Of a stretch of DNA of 43,814 bases, positions 26,830 through 34,476 are shown piece after piece. Below the pieces are notes generated by a model. It saw nothing but the letters and a program-made list of their open reading frames with translations. It did no database searches and was not told the origin of the DNA. Source of the DNA: an uncultured Bacteroidales bacterium (GTDB lineage: Bacteria; Bacteroidota; Bacteroidia; Bacteroidales; Muribaculaceae); the NCBI GenBank assembly GCA_958418815.1, contig CATZGB010000024.1, positions 1-43,814 on the forward strand, read 5' to 3'. How positions within the stretch are numbered: the stretch's first letter is position 1; each line of letters begins with the position of its first letter. A program made the translations under genes and the position numbers.

Positions 26830-26852
26830 TAATTTGCGGTTTTGAGTGGAGA

Positions 26853-27419
26853 CTACGATACTTGCGGTTCGGCAGGTAATGTGACCCAGGTGACTGAGTG
26901 GCCGGTGGCGGGAATCACCTTGTCAATCAGGTCGCCGAGCGACAACACTATACTCGCGGTGTTCACACACGGATGGCAGGCATAGACCTGGCAGCTTTGC
27001 AGGTCGCTGTCGACGATGAGACGCACCCGGCATCCGGTGTCATGGATAAGCCCCATCGGCGACACAGCCCCCGGACTGATGTGGAGCAGCTCCTCCATGG
27101 CCTCGGCTGTCGCGAACGACAGCCTCGCGCATCCAAGCTGGCCCGAGAGATACTTGGTCTTGAACGGCTTGTCGGCGGGAATCATCAGCAGATAGAAATC
27201 GGTCATCTGCCGGTTGGTCAGGAACAGGTTCTTGAACACCGGAGCCTGCACGGCCTGCCTGACAGCCTCGCATTCCTCCATTGTGAAAGCAGCCGGATGG
27301 CAGCACGTCTGATAGCTGACACCGATTCGGTCAAGAAAATCATAGACAGCCGTCTCTGCAGCGGAGCGTTGCGCACCATCGGCCGGACGCCCTTCAAAAA
27401 CTGAAACTTCGTTTGTCAT
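26853..27419 (-). CDS. proX: Prolyl-tRNA editing protein ProX (Ala-tRNA(Pro) deacylase)
   Basis: This 188-aa cytoplasmic hydrolase removes misattached amino acids, typically alanine, from tRNA(Pro). It has the YbaK-like fold in the ProX/PrdX form: CHPAAFTMEECEAVRQAV, FKNLFLTNRQMTDFYLLMIPADKPFKTKYLS with the catalytic-site lysine, and SPGAVSPMGLIHDTGCRVRLIVDSDL. The ATG at 27419 is preferred over 27491 because a TAAATTTG box lies just upstream of it and the extra residues lack family character. It is the first gene of a minus-strand pair with the GT39 gene. Confidence 0.9.
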   Translation of the reverse strand: MTNEVSVFEGRPADGAQRSAAETAVYDFLDRIGVSYQTCCHPAAFTMEECEAVRQAVQAPVFKNLFLTNRQMTDFYLLMIPADKPFKTKYLSGQLGCARLSFATAEAMEELLHISPGAVSPMGLIHDTGCRVRLIVDSDLQSCQVYACHPCVNTASIVLSLGDLIDKVIPATGHSVTWVTLPAEPQVS

Positions 27420-27427
27420 ACTTCCCG

Positions 27428-27435
27428 CAAATTTA
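27428..27435 (-). promoter_or_regulatory. -7 box TAAATTTG for proX-GT39
   Basis: This is an exact TAnnTTTG match on the minus strand, 8 nt before the ATG at 27419. No clear -33 box is seen. Confidence 0.5.
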
Positions 27436-27548
27436 CGAAGAATCCGCGAGATTTCATCCCCGGCGCGGCAAAAACAGGATGACGGCTCCACATATCATCC
27501 CCTTTAATAAGTTTTAAAAGGCAGGCATCGAATTTACCCCCCTCATAC

Positions 27549-27581
27549 TTGGCTCCGTTAGCCCAAAAATATGTAACTTTG
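27549..27581 (+). promoter_or_regulatory. Promoter of the deacetylase-GT2 operon
   Basis: TAACTTTG at 27574-27581 is exact; TTGG at 27549-27552 with a 21-nt spacer is a weak -33. The ATG at 27591 follows after 9 nt, so the leader is minimal. Confidence 0.6.
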
Positions 27582-27590
27582 TCGCTGTAA

Positions 27591-28379
27591 ATGATACTAC
27601 TTAGTTTCGACACCGAAGAATTCGACGTGCCCCGAGAGAGCGGGGTGGAGTTCTCCCTTGCCCAAGGGATGGAGGTTTCCCGCTACGGCACCGAACGCAT
27701 ACTTGACATCCTCGACCGAAACAAGGTCAAGGCCACTTTTTTCTGCACCACCAATTTCGCGGAGAACGCGCCTGACATAATCCGGCGCATCATCGCGTCG
27801 GGCCACGAGATCGCCGCCCACGGCTGCGACCACTGGCAACCTGTCCCGTCTGATGTCTTCCGTGCCAAAGAGAGGCTTGAGGAGCTGACCGGCAAGCCGG
27901 TGGAGGGCTACCGCCAGCCGCGCATGTTCCCCGTTTCTGACGAGGACATCCGCCGCGCGGGCTATCTCTACAATTCGTCGCTCAACCCCTGCTTCATCCC
28001 CGGCCATTACAACCATCTCGACAAGCCCCGCACATGCTTCATGCGCGACGGGGTGTTGCAGATTCCCGCCTCGGTGACCCCCTGGCTGCGCTTCCCGCTA
28101 TTCTGGCTGGCCCTCCACAACCTGCCGCTGTGGCTTTACAAAGCATTCGCCCGGCGTACCGTCAGCCGCGACGGCTACCTTTCGACCTACTTCCACCCCT
28201 GGGAGTTCTACCCCCTCGGGGAGCATCCCGAATTCAAGGTTGGCTTCGTCAGCCGCAACCACGCGGGCAAAGAGATGGAACGCCGCCTCGACAGCGTAAT
28301 CACCATGTTCAAGGCCCAGGGGGAGGAATTCACCACATACTCCGACTTCGCCCGGCGCAAAATCACAGAACTGAAATGA
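27591..28379 (+). CDS. NodB-homology polysaccharide deacetylase (ArnD/NaxD-like position)
   Basis: This 262-aa enzyme should remove an N-acyl group from a sugar with a divalent metal. NodB motifs are visible: SFDTEE (Asp7 as base or metal ligand), the metal pair His77/His81 in AAHGCDH, and the arginine-proline groove YRQPRMFP (Arg108). A late His202 in YFHPWEF fits the last motif. There is no signal peptide, so it acts on the cytoplasmic side, as ArnD and Francisella NaxD do on undecaprenyl-linked sugars. Its stop overlaps the GT2 start (ATGA), a translational coupling that supports a shared substrate. The precise sugar is unknown. Confidence 0.88.
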   Translation: MILLSFDTEEFDVPRESGVEFSLAQGMEVSRYGTERILDILDRNKVKATFFCTTNFAENAPDIIRRIIASGHEIAAHGCDHWQPVPSDVFRAKERLEELTGKPVEGYRQPRMFPVSDEDIRRAGYLYNSSLNPCFIPGHYNHLDKPRTCFMRDGVLQIPASVTPWLRFPLFWLALHNLPLWLYKAFARRTVSRDGYLSTYFHPWEFYPLGEHPEFKVGFVSRNHAGKEMERRLDSVITMFKAQGEEFTTYSDFARRKITELK

Positions 28380-29320
28380 CACGACTCGCAATAGTCTCCC
28401 CCTGCTACAACGAGGAGGCGGTACTCGACAGCTCGGCCCGCCGCCTTGACGCGCTGTTAGACCGCATGACAGCCGACGGCCTCATCGCCCCCGACAGCTT
28501 CGTGCTGTTTGTCAACGACGGTAGCCGCGACTCCACCTGGGAGATAATCAGCCGCCTGTACAAAGCCAATCCACACCGTTTCAAAGGTCTCGACCTGGCC
28601 CGCAACGTGGGCCACCAGAATGCCATAATGGCTGGCATGATGACCGCCCGCGACATGGCCGACGCGGTGATAACCATCGACGCCGACCTCCAGGACGACC
28701 TCGACGCGATTCCACGTATGGTAGAGGCTTTCGCCGAGGGGAACGACGTGGTGTATGGCGTGAAAGTCGAGCGCACAGCCGACCCGGTGCTGAAACGCCT
28801 CTCCGCCCAGGCCTTCTACCGTCTCCAGGAGAAGATGGGGGTCAAGGCCATCTACAACCACGCCGATTTCAGGCTGCTCTCGCGCCGGGTGCTTGACGAG
28901 CTGTCGCGCTACCGCGAGAAAAACCTCTACCTGCGCGGCATAATCCCACAGATAGGCTTCCCCTCGACCACCGTCGACGATGTCATCTCCCCCCGCCAGG
29001 CCGGGAAGTCGAAATACTCCCTGTCGAAGATGCTGTCGCTGGCACTCGACGGAATCACATCCTTCTCGGTCAAACCGCTTTACGCCATTCTCTATCTCGG
29101 CCTGATTTTCATCCTCATCAGCCTCGGCATCGGGGTGTATGTCATCTACTCGCTCTTCGCCCACACCGCCGTCCACGGCTGGGCGTCGCTGATGCTGTCC
29201 GTGTGGCTCGTGGGGGGCTTCATCCTGATTTCTCTCGGCGCCGTCGGGCTGTACGTCGGCAAAATCTACCAGGAGGTGAAAGACCGTCCGCTATACCACA
29301 TTGGCCAGTTTCTCGACTGA
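28376..29320 (+). CDS. GT2 glycosyltransferase of the GtrB/ArnC/DPM1 type
   Basis: This 314-aa enzyme should load a nucleotide sugar onto undecaprenyl phosphate. The GT-A domain has VSPCYNEEAVL (residues 7-17), FVNDGSRDSTWEII, ARNVGHQNAIMAG, the metal-binding IDADLQDD (101-108) and HADFRLLSRRVLDEL. Two C-terminal transmembrane helices (about 233-260 and 268-294) are the mark of GtrB/ArnC-type polyprenyl-phosphate transferases. The open frame extends upstream inside the deacetylase, but the ATGA overlap at 28376 is the natural start. It is the second gene of the operon; the Ca2+ ATPase follows after 70 nt. Confidence 0.92.
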   Translation: MTRLAIVSPCYNEEAVLDSSARRLDALLDRMTADGLIAPDSFVLFVNDGSRDSTWEIISRLYKANPHRFKGLDLARNVGHQNAIMAGMMTARDMADAVITIDADLQDDLDAIPRMVEAFAEGNDVVYGVKVERTADPVLKRLSAQAFYRLQEKMGVKAIYNHADFRLLSRRVLDELSRYREKNLYLRGIIPQIGFPSTTVDDVISPRQAGKSKYSLSKMLSLALDGITSFSVKPLYAILYLGLIFILISLGIGVYVIYSLFAHTAVHGWASLMLSVWLVGGFILISLGAVGLYVGKIYQEVKDRPLYHIGQFLD

Positions 29321-29390
29321 ACCTGAACCGCCCCACCCCTGCCAGGCGTTATTGAAGAGTATAACCGCAGATTTCAACCGTTTACCTAAA

Positions 29391-32099
29391 ATGTCAACTC
29401 AGCCACAACTTACCGGACTCACCTCCACACAGGTCGAAGAGAGCCGCCTCAAGCATGGCAGCAACATCCTCACCCCGGCCAAGAAAGAGTCAGTATGGAT
29501 CACATTCCTCAAGAAATTCCGCGACCCGCTGATCATCATCCTGCTGGTGGCCGGAGTCCTATCGGTCCTCATCTCATTCTACGAGTATTACGGGCTCGAC
29601 AAAGGATTCGCTGTCTTTTTCGAGCCGATAGGGATATTCATCGCCATCATCCTGGCCACCGGCCTGTCGTTCTTCTTCGAATACCAGGCCGAGAAAGAAT
29701 TCGCCATCCTCAACCAGGTCAACGACGACGAGCCGGTGCAGGTCATCCGCGACGGCAACTCGATGGAGATACCCCGCAAGGATGTCGTGGTGGGTGACAT
29801 CGTCATCCTCAACACCGGCAACGAGGTGCCCGCCGACGGCCAGCTTATAGAGGCCGTGTCGCTCAACATCGACGAGTCGACCCTCACCGGCGAGCCGCTC
29901 TGCCACAAGACCGTCGACCCCGACGACTTCGACCCCGAGGCCACTTTCCCATCCGACATGGCGATGCGCGGCACAAAAATCATGGAGGGGCACGGCATCA
30001 TGCGTGTCACCGCCGTAGGCGACCACACCGAGAACGGCAAGGTCTTCGAGGCCGCCCAGATTGATGACTCAGTCAAGACCCCGCTCAACGAGCAGCTCGA
30101 ACGCCTCGGCAAGCTGATTTCCAGGGCGAGCTACGCGATCGCGGCCCTGATTGTCGCCGGAAGGATGCTGATGTACTTCATCGACCCCCAGCTCCAGTTT
30201 GAGTGGATCGACTTCCTGGCCTATTTCCTCCAGACGCTGATGATTGCCGTCACCCTCGTGGTGGTGGCCGTGCCTGAGGGCCTGCCGATGGCCGTCACCC
30301 TGTCGCTGGCCTACTCCATGCGCCGCATGCTGAAGACCAACAACCTCGTCCGCAAGATGCACGCCTGCGAGACAATGGGAGCAACCACGGTCATATGCAC
30401 CGACAAGACCGGCACCCTCACCCAGAACCAGATGCAGGTCTACCAGACCGATTTCTTCGGGCTTAAAGACCAGCGTCTCGGCGATGACTCGCTCAGCCAC
30501 ATCATCGAGGAGGGTATCGCGGTGAACTCCACCGCCATGCTCGACCTCTCGGACCCGGCCCATCCCAAAGCCCTGGGCAACCCCACAGAGGGGGCGCTGC
30601 TGCTTTGGCTCCACAAGGCGGGCGTTGACGCGCGCGCGCTCAAAGAGCGATGCACCGTCGCGGAGGAACTGCCGTTCACCACCCAGCGCAAATACATGGC
30701 AACCGTCATCCGCGATGCCGCCGGCCGCCGTGTGCTGTATGTAAAGGGGGCGCCGGAAATCGTCTACGCGCTCTGCGGCAAGTTTCCCGACGGAGCCACG
30801 AAAGAGGCTGTCGACAAGCGGCTCCTCGCCTACCAGCAGCAGGCGATGCGCACCCTGGGATTCGCATACCGCCTCCTCGACGAGGGGGAAGTGGCAATCG
30901 CAGACAACCGCGTGGTGGCCCAAGGGCTGGAATTCCTCGGATTCGTGGCTATTTCAGACCCAGTCAGGGCCGATGTGCCGGCCGCCATACGCGAGACCAT
31001 CGACGCGGGCATCAAAATCAAGATTGTCACCGGCGACACCACCGCCACAGCCCGCGAAATCGGACGACAGATCGGCCTGTGGACCCCGGAGGACTCTGAC
31101 CGCAACATAATCACCGGCCCTGAATTCGAGAAACTCTCTGACCAGGAACTGCTCCAACGTGTCGGCGACCTCAAAATCATCGCCCGCGCCCGTCCGCTCG
31201 ACAAGAAACGCCTTGTGGAGGCCCTCCAGACCAACAACGAGGTGGTGGCAGTCACAGGCGACGGCACCAACGACGCGCCCGCCCTGAAGAGCGCCCATGT
31301 CGGGCTGTCGATGGGCGACGGCACCTCCGTGGCAAAGGAGGCGTCAGACATCACCATCGTCGACAACTCGTTTGCCTCCATCTCACGCGCCGTGATGTGG
31401 GGACGCTCGCTGTATCTCAACATCCGCCGTTTCGTGATGTTCCAGATGACGGTCAACGTCGCCGCCTGCCTCATAGTGCTGGCCGGCGCGTTCATGGGTA
31501 CCGAGTCGCCGCTGACTGTCACCCAGATGCTCTGGGTCAACCTCATCATGGACACATTCGCCGCCATGGCCCTCGCGTCGCTCCCCCCCGACCACTCTGT
31601 GATGAGGGAGAAACCGCGCAAGCGCTCGGCCTTCATCATCAACTCAACCATATGGCAGGCCATCGTGGGCACCGGCGCGTTCTTCTTCTTCATCTTGCTG
31701 GGCTTGCTCTGGTATTTCGAACACACCGACCTGCAGTCGCTCACCGACATGTTCCGAGTGCCGTTCCTGCCGCAGAACAAGGGGCTGTCACCTTACGAGC
31801 TGTCACTGTTCTTCACCATCTTCGTCTTCCTCCAGTTCTGGAACATGTTCAACGCCCGTGCCTTCGCCACAGGCCGCTCGGCCATGCATTTCGCCCATTG
31901 CGGAGAGTTCCTGCTGATAGCCGCAATCATCTTCGGCGGCCAGCTTCTCATCGTGGAGTTTGGCTACGACTTCTTCAATGTCGTGCCGTTGAAAGCCGTC
32001 GACTGGGCAATCATAATCGGCTCCACCTCCCTGGTGATGTTTGCCGGTGAAGCCTGGCGCTTCTTCCGCCGCCTGAGCCGCTCAGGCCACCACGGCTGA
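29391..32099 (+). CDS. PMCA-type Ca2+-translocating P-type ATPase
   Basis: This 902-aa inner-membrane pump should export Ca2+. It has the actuator loop LTGEP (165-169), the phosphorylation motif DKTGTLT (Asp338), the nucleotide-domain KGAPE, and the hinge GDGTNDAPALK. Ion-site residues are of type IIB: PEGLP in M4 (295-299) and NLIMDT in M6. The N-terminus is short without an extra metal-binding domain, and no calmodulin-type C-tail exists. The ATG at 29391 is preferred; the frame extends to 29301 inside the GT2 gene. A GC-rich terminator follows. Confidence 0.95.
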   Translation: MSTQPQLTGLTSTQVEESRLKHGSNILTPAKKESVWITFLKKFRDPLIIILLVAGVLSVLISFYEYYGLDKGFAVFFEPIGIFIAIILATGLSFFFEYQAEKEFAILNQVNDDEPVQVIRDGNSMEIPRKDVVVGDIVILNTGNEVPADGQLIEAVSLNIDESTLTGEPLCHKTVDPDDFDPEATFPSDMAMRGTKIMEGHGIMRVTAVGDHTENGKVFEAAQIDDSVKTPLNEQLERLGKLISRASYAIAALIVAGRMLMYFIDPQLQFEWIDFLAYFLQTLMIAVTLVVVAVPEGLPMAVTLSLAYSMRRMLKTNNLVRKMHACETMGATTVICTDKTGTLTQNQMQVYQTDFFGLKDQRLGDDSLSHIIEEGIAVNSTAMLDLSDPAHPKALGNPTEGALLLWLHKAGVDARALKERCTVAEELPFTTQRKYMATVIRDAAGRRVLYVKGAPEIVYALCGKFPDGATKEAVDKRLLAYQQQAMRTLGFAYRLLDEGEVAIADNRVVAQGLEFLGFVAISDPVRADVPAAIRETIDAGIKIKIVTGDTTATAREIGRQIGLWTPEDSDRNIITGPEFEKLSDQELLQRVGDLKIIARARPLDKKRLVEALQTNNEVVAVTGDGTNDAPALKSAHVGLSMGDGTSVAKEASDITIVDNSFASISRAVMWGRSLYLNIRRFVMFQMTVNVAACLIVLAGAFMGTESPLTVTQMLWVNLIMDTFAAMALASLPPDHSVMREKPRKRSAFIINSTIWQAIVGTGAFFFFILLGLLWYFEHTDLQSLTDMFRVPFLPQNKGLSPYELSLFFTIFVFLQFWNMFNARAFATGRSAMHFAHCGEFLLIAAIIFGGQLLIVEFGYDFFNVVPLKAVDWAIIIGSTSLVMFAGEAWRFFRRLSRSGHHG

Positions 32100-32126
32100 C
32101 AGTATTCTGAACCATGCTCGACACCA

Positions 32127-32172
32127 CGCGCCACCCCGGCGGCCACAGGCCGCAGAGGTGGCGCGGCCTTTA
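32127..32172 (+). terminator. Terminator after the Ca2+ ATPase
   Basis: CGCGCCAC at 32127-32134 pairs with GTGGCGCG at 32158-32165, with an inner GGCGGCC/GGCCGC hairpin, followed by GCCTTTAT. Confidence 0.65.
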
Positions 32173-32224
32173 TCCCCCTTGTAATCATATCGTAATCATC
32201 TGATTGCAACATTGTCAGAATTTC

Positions 32225-32255
32225 TTTGCGGTTTTGAAAAATAATTGTAACTTTG
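32225..32255 (+). promoter_or_regulatory. Promoter of the sensor kinase
   Basis: TTTG at 32225-32228, a 19-nt spacer and TAACTTTG at 32248-32255 form a full consensus promoter. It ends 42 nt before the ATG at 32298 and rules out the in-frame TTG at 32253 as start. Confidence 0.75.
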
Positions 32256-32297
32256 TGGAAATCAACCGACTCTCTGAGCCAGTCAAAATATCACAGC

Positions 32298-34466
32298 ATG
32301 CGCACATCGTCGTCACAATCACCCATACCCTATTGGCCATCAATAATTTGCCTGTTGGCGGCACTAATAATCACCACCTCCCCGGCTGTCGCGCGCAACC
32401 AAAAGGAAAACATGCGCATCGCATGCTCCGACCAGGCTACCAAACAGAAAGTGATTGATAGCCTGCAGACAGTGCTTTCGCGTCTCTCCACCCCCGATGA
32501 CTCTGTCACCGAGCTTTTCAATATCTATGACCTCGCCGTCGCCCCCGAAAAAATCGAATACGGCAAGAAACTGGCGGCAACGGCCCGTCGCGCAGGCCGC
32601 CCGGGCGTGGCCTTCGACGTGATGCGCAATATCGCCAACAACAACCAGAGCAACGAGGAGGTGCTTGAAGAGGTGATCAGCATGGTGAGAAGCTATCCCC
32701 AGTCTAAAGACCGCGACAACACCGTGACGTTCGTGAGGATACTGCTCAACTCGGCCCGCGCCAAGTCGGCGGCTACAGCCGAAGAACGCGTGGCCCAGAT
32801 CCAGGAACTTGTCAGGCAGCTGTCGGCCACTCCGGCCGAGAAGCTCGACGACCGTATAGTCACACTGCATGCCATATGCCTCAACCTCTCGGAGCTGTCT
32901 GAAGGCGACCTGCTCGCCGACTACCTCCACCGCCTCGGGGAGCTTATCGAGGACACCCCCGGGGAAAACAATGCCCTCAAGAATGTGTATTACGTCTGGG
33001 CATCGATGATATACACCAAAGTCGGCCAGCACACCCTGGCCATACAGGCATGCCACAACCTTCTCGACGCGATTGACGCCCTCGACAAGCGCAACCTCGA
33101 AATCGGCAGGAAATACCGCTGCTACGACGCGAACCGCTACATCGTCTACACGCGCCTGCTGGAAAACCACGAGGCCCTCGACCCATCGGATGAGGAGCAG
33201 TACTACGAAGAGGCTATGCGACTGGCCCGGACGGCCCCACGCGCCGCCGCCACTTACGCGACGGCTCCCCTGCCATCAATCTACCATCATTTCTATCATA
33301 AAGACTACCGCAAGGCCTTTGACCTGATCAGCGGCTGCATTGACAGCCCGTATCTCGAAAGCCGCCGTCTGCAGATGATGAAGATGTATATCGGGGCCGC
33401 CACCGCCACAGGCAACCAGCAGGCTCTCCTACAGGCATATCCCGCGTATGCAAGGATACTTGAGGAGGAACTTGACAGCCGTCAGCTCGAGCGATACCGC
33501 GAGCTGCAGGTGATATATGATGTCAATGAGATAAAGCTGGAAAACCTGCGCCTGAAGGAACAGGAACAGCAGGCCCGCAAACAGATGTGGCGCACAGTCA
33601 CAATCGTCTGCGCCGGGCTGCTCCTTGCCCTCGGAGCCTTCATATTCTTCCTCATCCGCCTCAACCGCCGCAAGGCCGTCATGGCCACACGCCTGAAGGT
33701 GGCCAACAGGCAGCTGCGCAAAGAGAGCCGCGAGCTCATGGAGACACGCGCCAGGCTTGAGGAGGCCCGGGACAAGGCGCGCAGGGCCGACAATCTAAAG
33801 ACCGACTTCATCAACAACATGAGCCATGAGGTGAAGGCCCCCCTGCAGGCTATGGCCGAATATGCCCAGATGATTCTGGAAAACACCGGCGACGAGCACA
33901 AGAAATATCTCGCGACATTCGCCGACCGCCTGGTGCTTAACTGCGAGCTGGTCAACACGATTGTCAACGATGTGCTGCAGCTGGCCGAAATCCACAACTC
34001 CACGCTCCAGCTGAAAAAGAAGCCCCACAGCCTGCTGCCGATATGCGAGGCAGCGGCCGACGCTGTCAGGCACAAGCTGCGCCCCGATGTAAGGCTCAGC
34101 GTCGAGGCTCCAAAAGGCGACCTCATCATCCTGACCGACCGCCACCGGCTGATACAGATACTCTCAAACCTGCTCTCGAATGCCGCCAAATTCACACAGG
34201 AGGGGGAAATCACCCTCAGGCTCGACACATCGGCCGACGGCCGGCAGGTGGTGATATCGGTCACCGACACCGGATGCGGCATCGACCCGCACAACAGCGA
34301 GGTGATATTCGAGCGGTTCACCAAGATAGACAGGTCTGTCCCCGGTGCCGGCATCGGCTTGACGATAGCCCGCATGCTGGCCGAGATGCTGGGCGGCGCG
34401 CTCATTCTCGACACCGCTTACACCGACGGCGCACGGTTTATCCTCACACTGCCCAACAAGGCCTGA
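32298..34466 (+). CDS. TPR-containing sensor histidine kinase (orphan)
   Basis: This 722-aa protein has an N-terminal signal segment (about residues 10-33), a long periplasmic all-helical TPR-like region (about 35-425), one transmembrane helix (about 430-455), a coiled linker, and a kinase core. The H-box is NMSHEVKAP with His510, the N-box is LSNLLSNAAKF, and the G-boxes are VTDTGCGID and GAGIGLTIARMLAEMLGG. No receiver or DNA-binding domain is fused and no response regulator lies in the window, so its partner is elsewhere. The input signal is probably a protein or peptide read by the TPRs. The start at 32298 follows from the promoter at 32225-32255. Confidence 0.9.
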   Translation: MRTSSSQSPIPYWPSIICLLAALIITTSPAVARNQKENMRIACSDQATKQKVIDSLQTVLSRLSTPDDSVTELFNIYDLAVAPEKIEYGKKLAATARRAGRPGVAFDVMRNIANNNQSNEEVLEEVISMVRSYPQSKDRDNTVTFVRILLNSARAKSAATAEERVAQIQELVRQLSATPAEKLDDRIVTLHAICLNLSELSEGDLLADYLHRLGELIEDTPGENNALKNVYYVWASMIYTKVGQHTLAIQACHNLLDAIDALDKRNLEIGRKYRCYDANRYIVYTRLLENHEALDPSDEEQYYEEAMRLARTAPRAAATYATAPLPSIYHHFYHKDYRKAFDLISGCIDSPYLESRRLQMMKMYIGAATATGNQQALLQAYPAYARILEEELDSRQLERYRELQVIYDVNEIKLENLRLKEQEQQARKQMWRTVTIVCAGLLLALGAFIFFLIRLNRRKAVMATRLKVANRQLRKESRELMETRARLEEARDKARRADNLKTDFINNMSHEVKAPLQAMAEYAQMILENTGDEHKKYLATFADRLVLNCELVNTIVNDVLQLAEIHNSTLQLKKKPHSLLPICEAAADAVRHKLRPDVRLSVEAPKGDLIILTDRHRLIQILSNLLSNAAKFTQEGEITLRLDTSADGRQVVISVTDTGCGIDPHNSEVIFERFTKIDRSVPGAGIGLTIARMLAEMLGGALILDTAYTDGARFILTLPNKA

Positions 34467-34476
34467 CGGCCTCCGG

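Noticed and set aside
28034..28375. 114-residue upstream extension of the GT2 gene
   Set aside because: It lies inside the deacetylase in another frame; the GT-A fold starts at 28376 with an ATGA overlap.
30830..31780. 316-aa open frame on the minus strand
   Set aside because: It is antisense to the Ca2+ ATPase, with no domain or promoter.
33482..34414. 310-aa Ser/Arg-rich open frame on the minus strand
   Set aside because: It is antisense to the kinase core; the composition is that of a mirrored frame.
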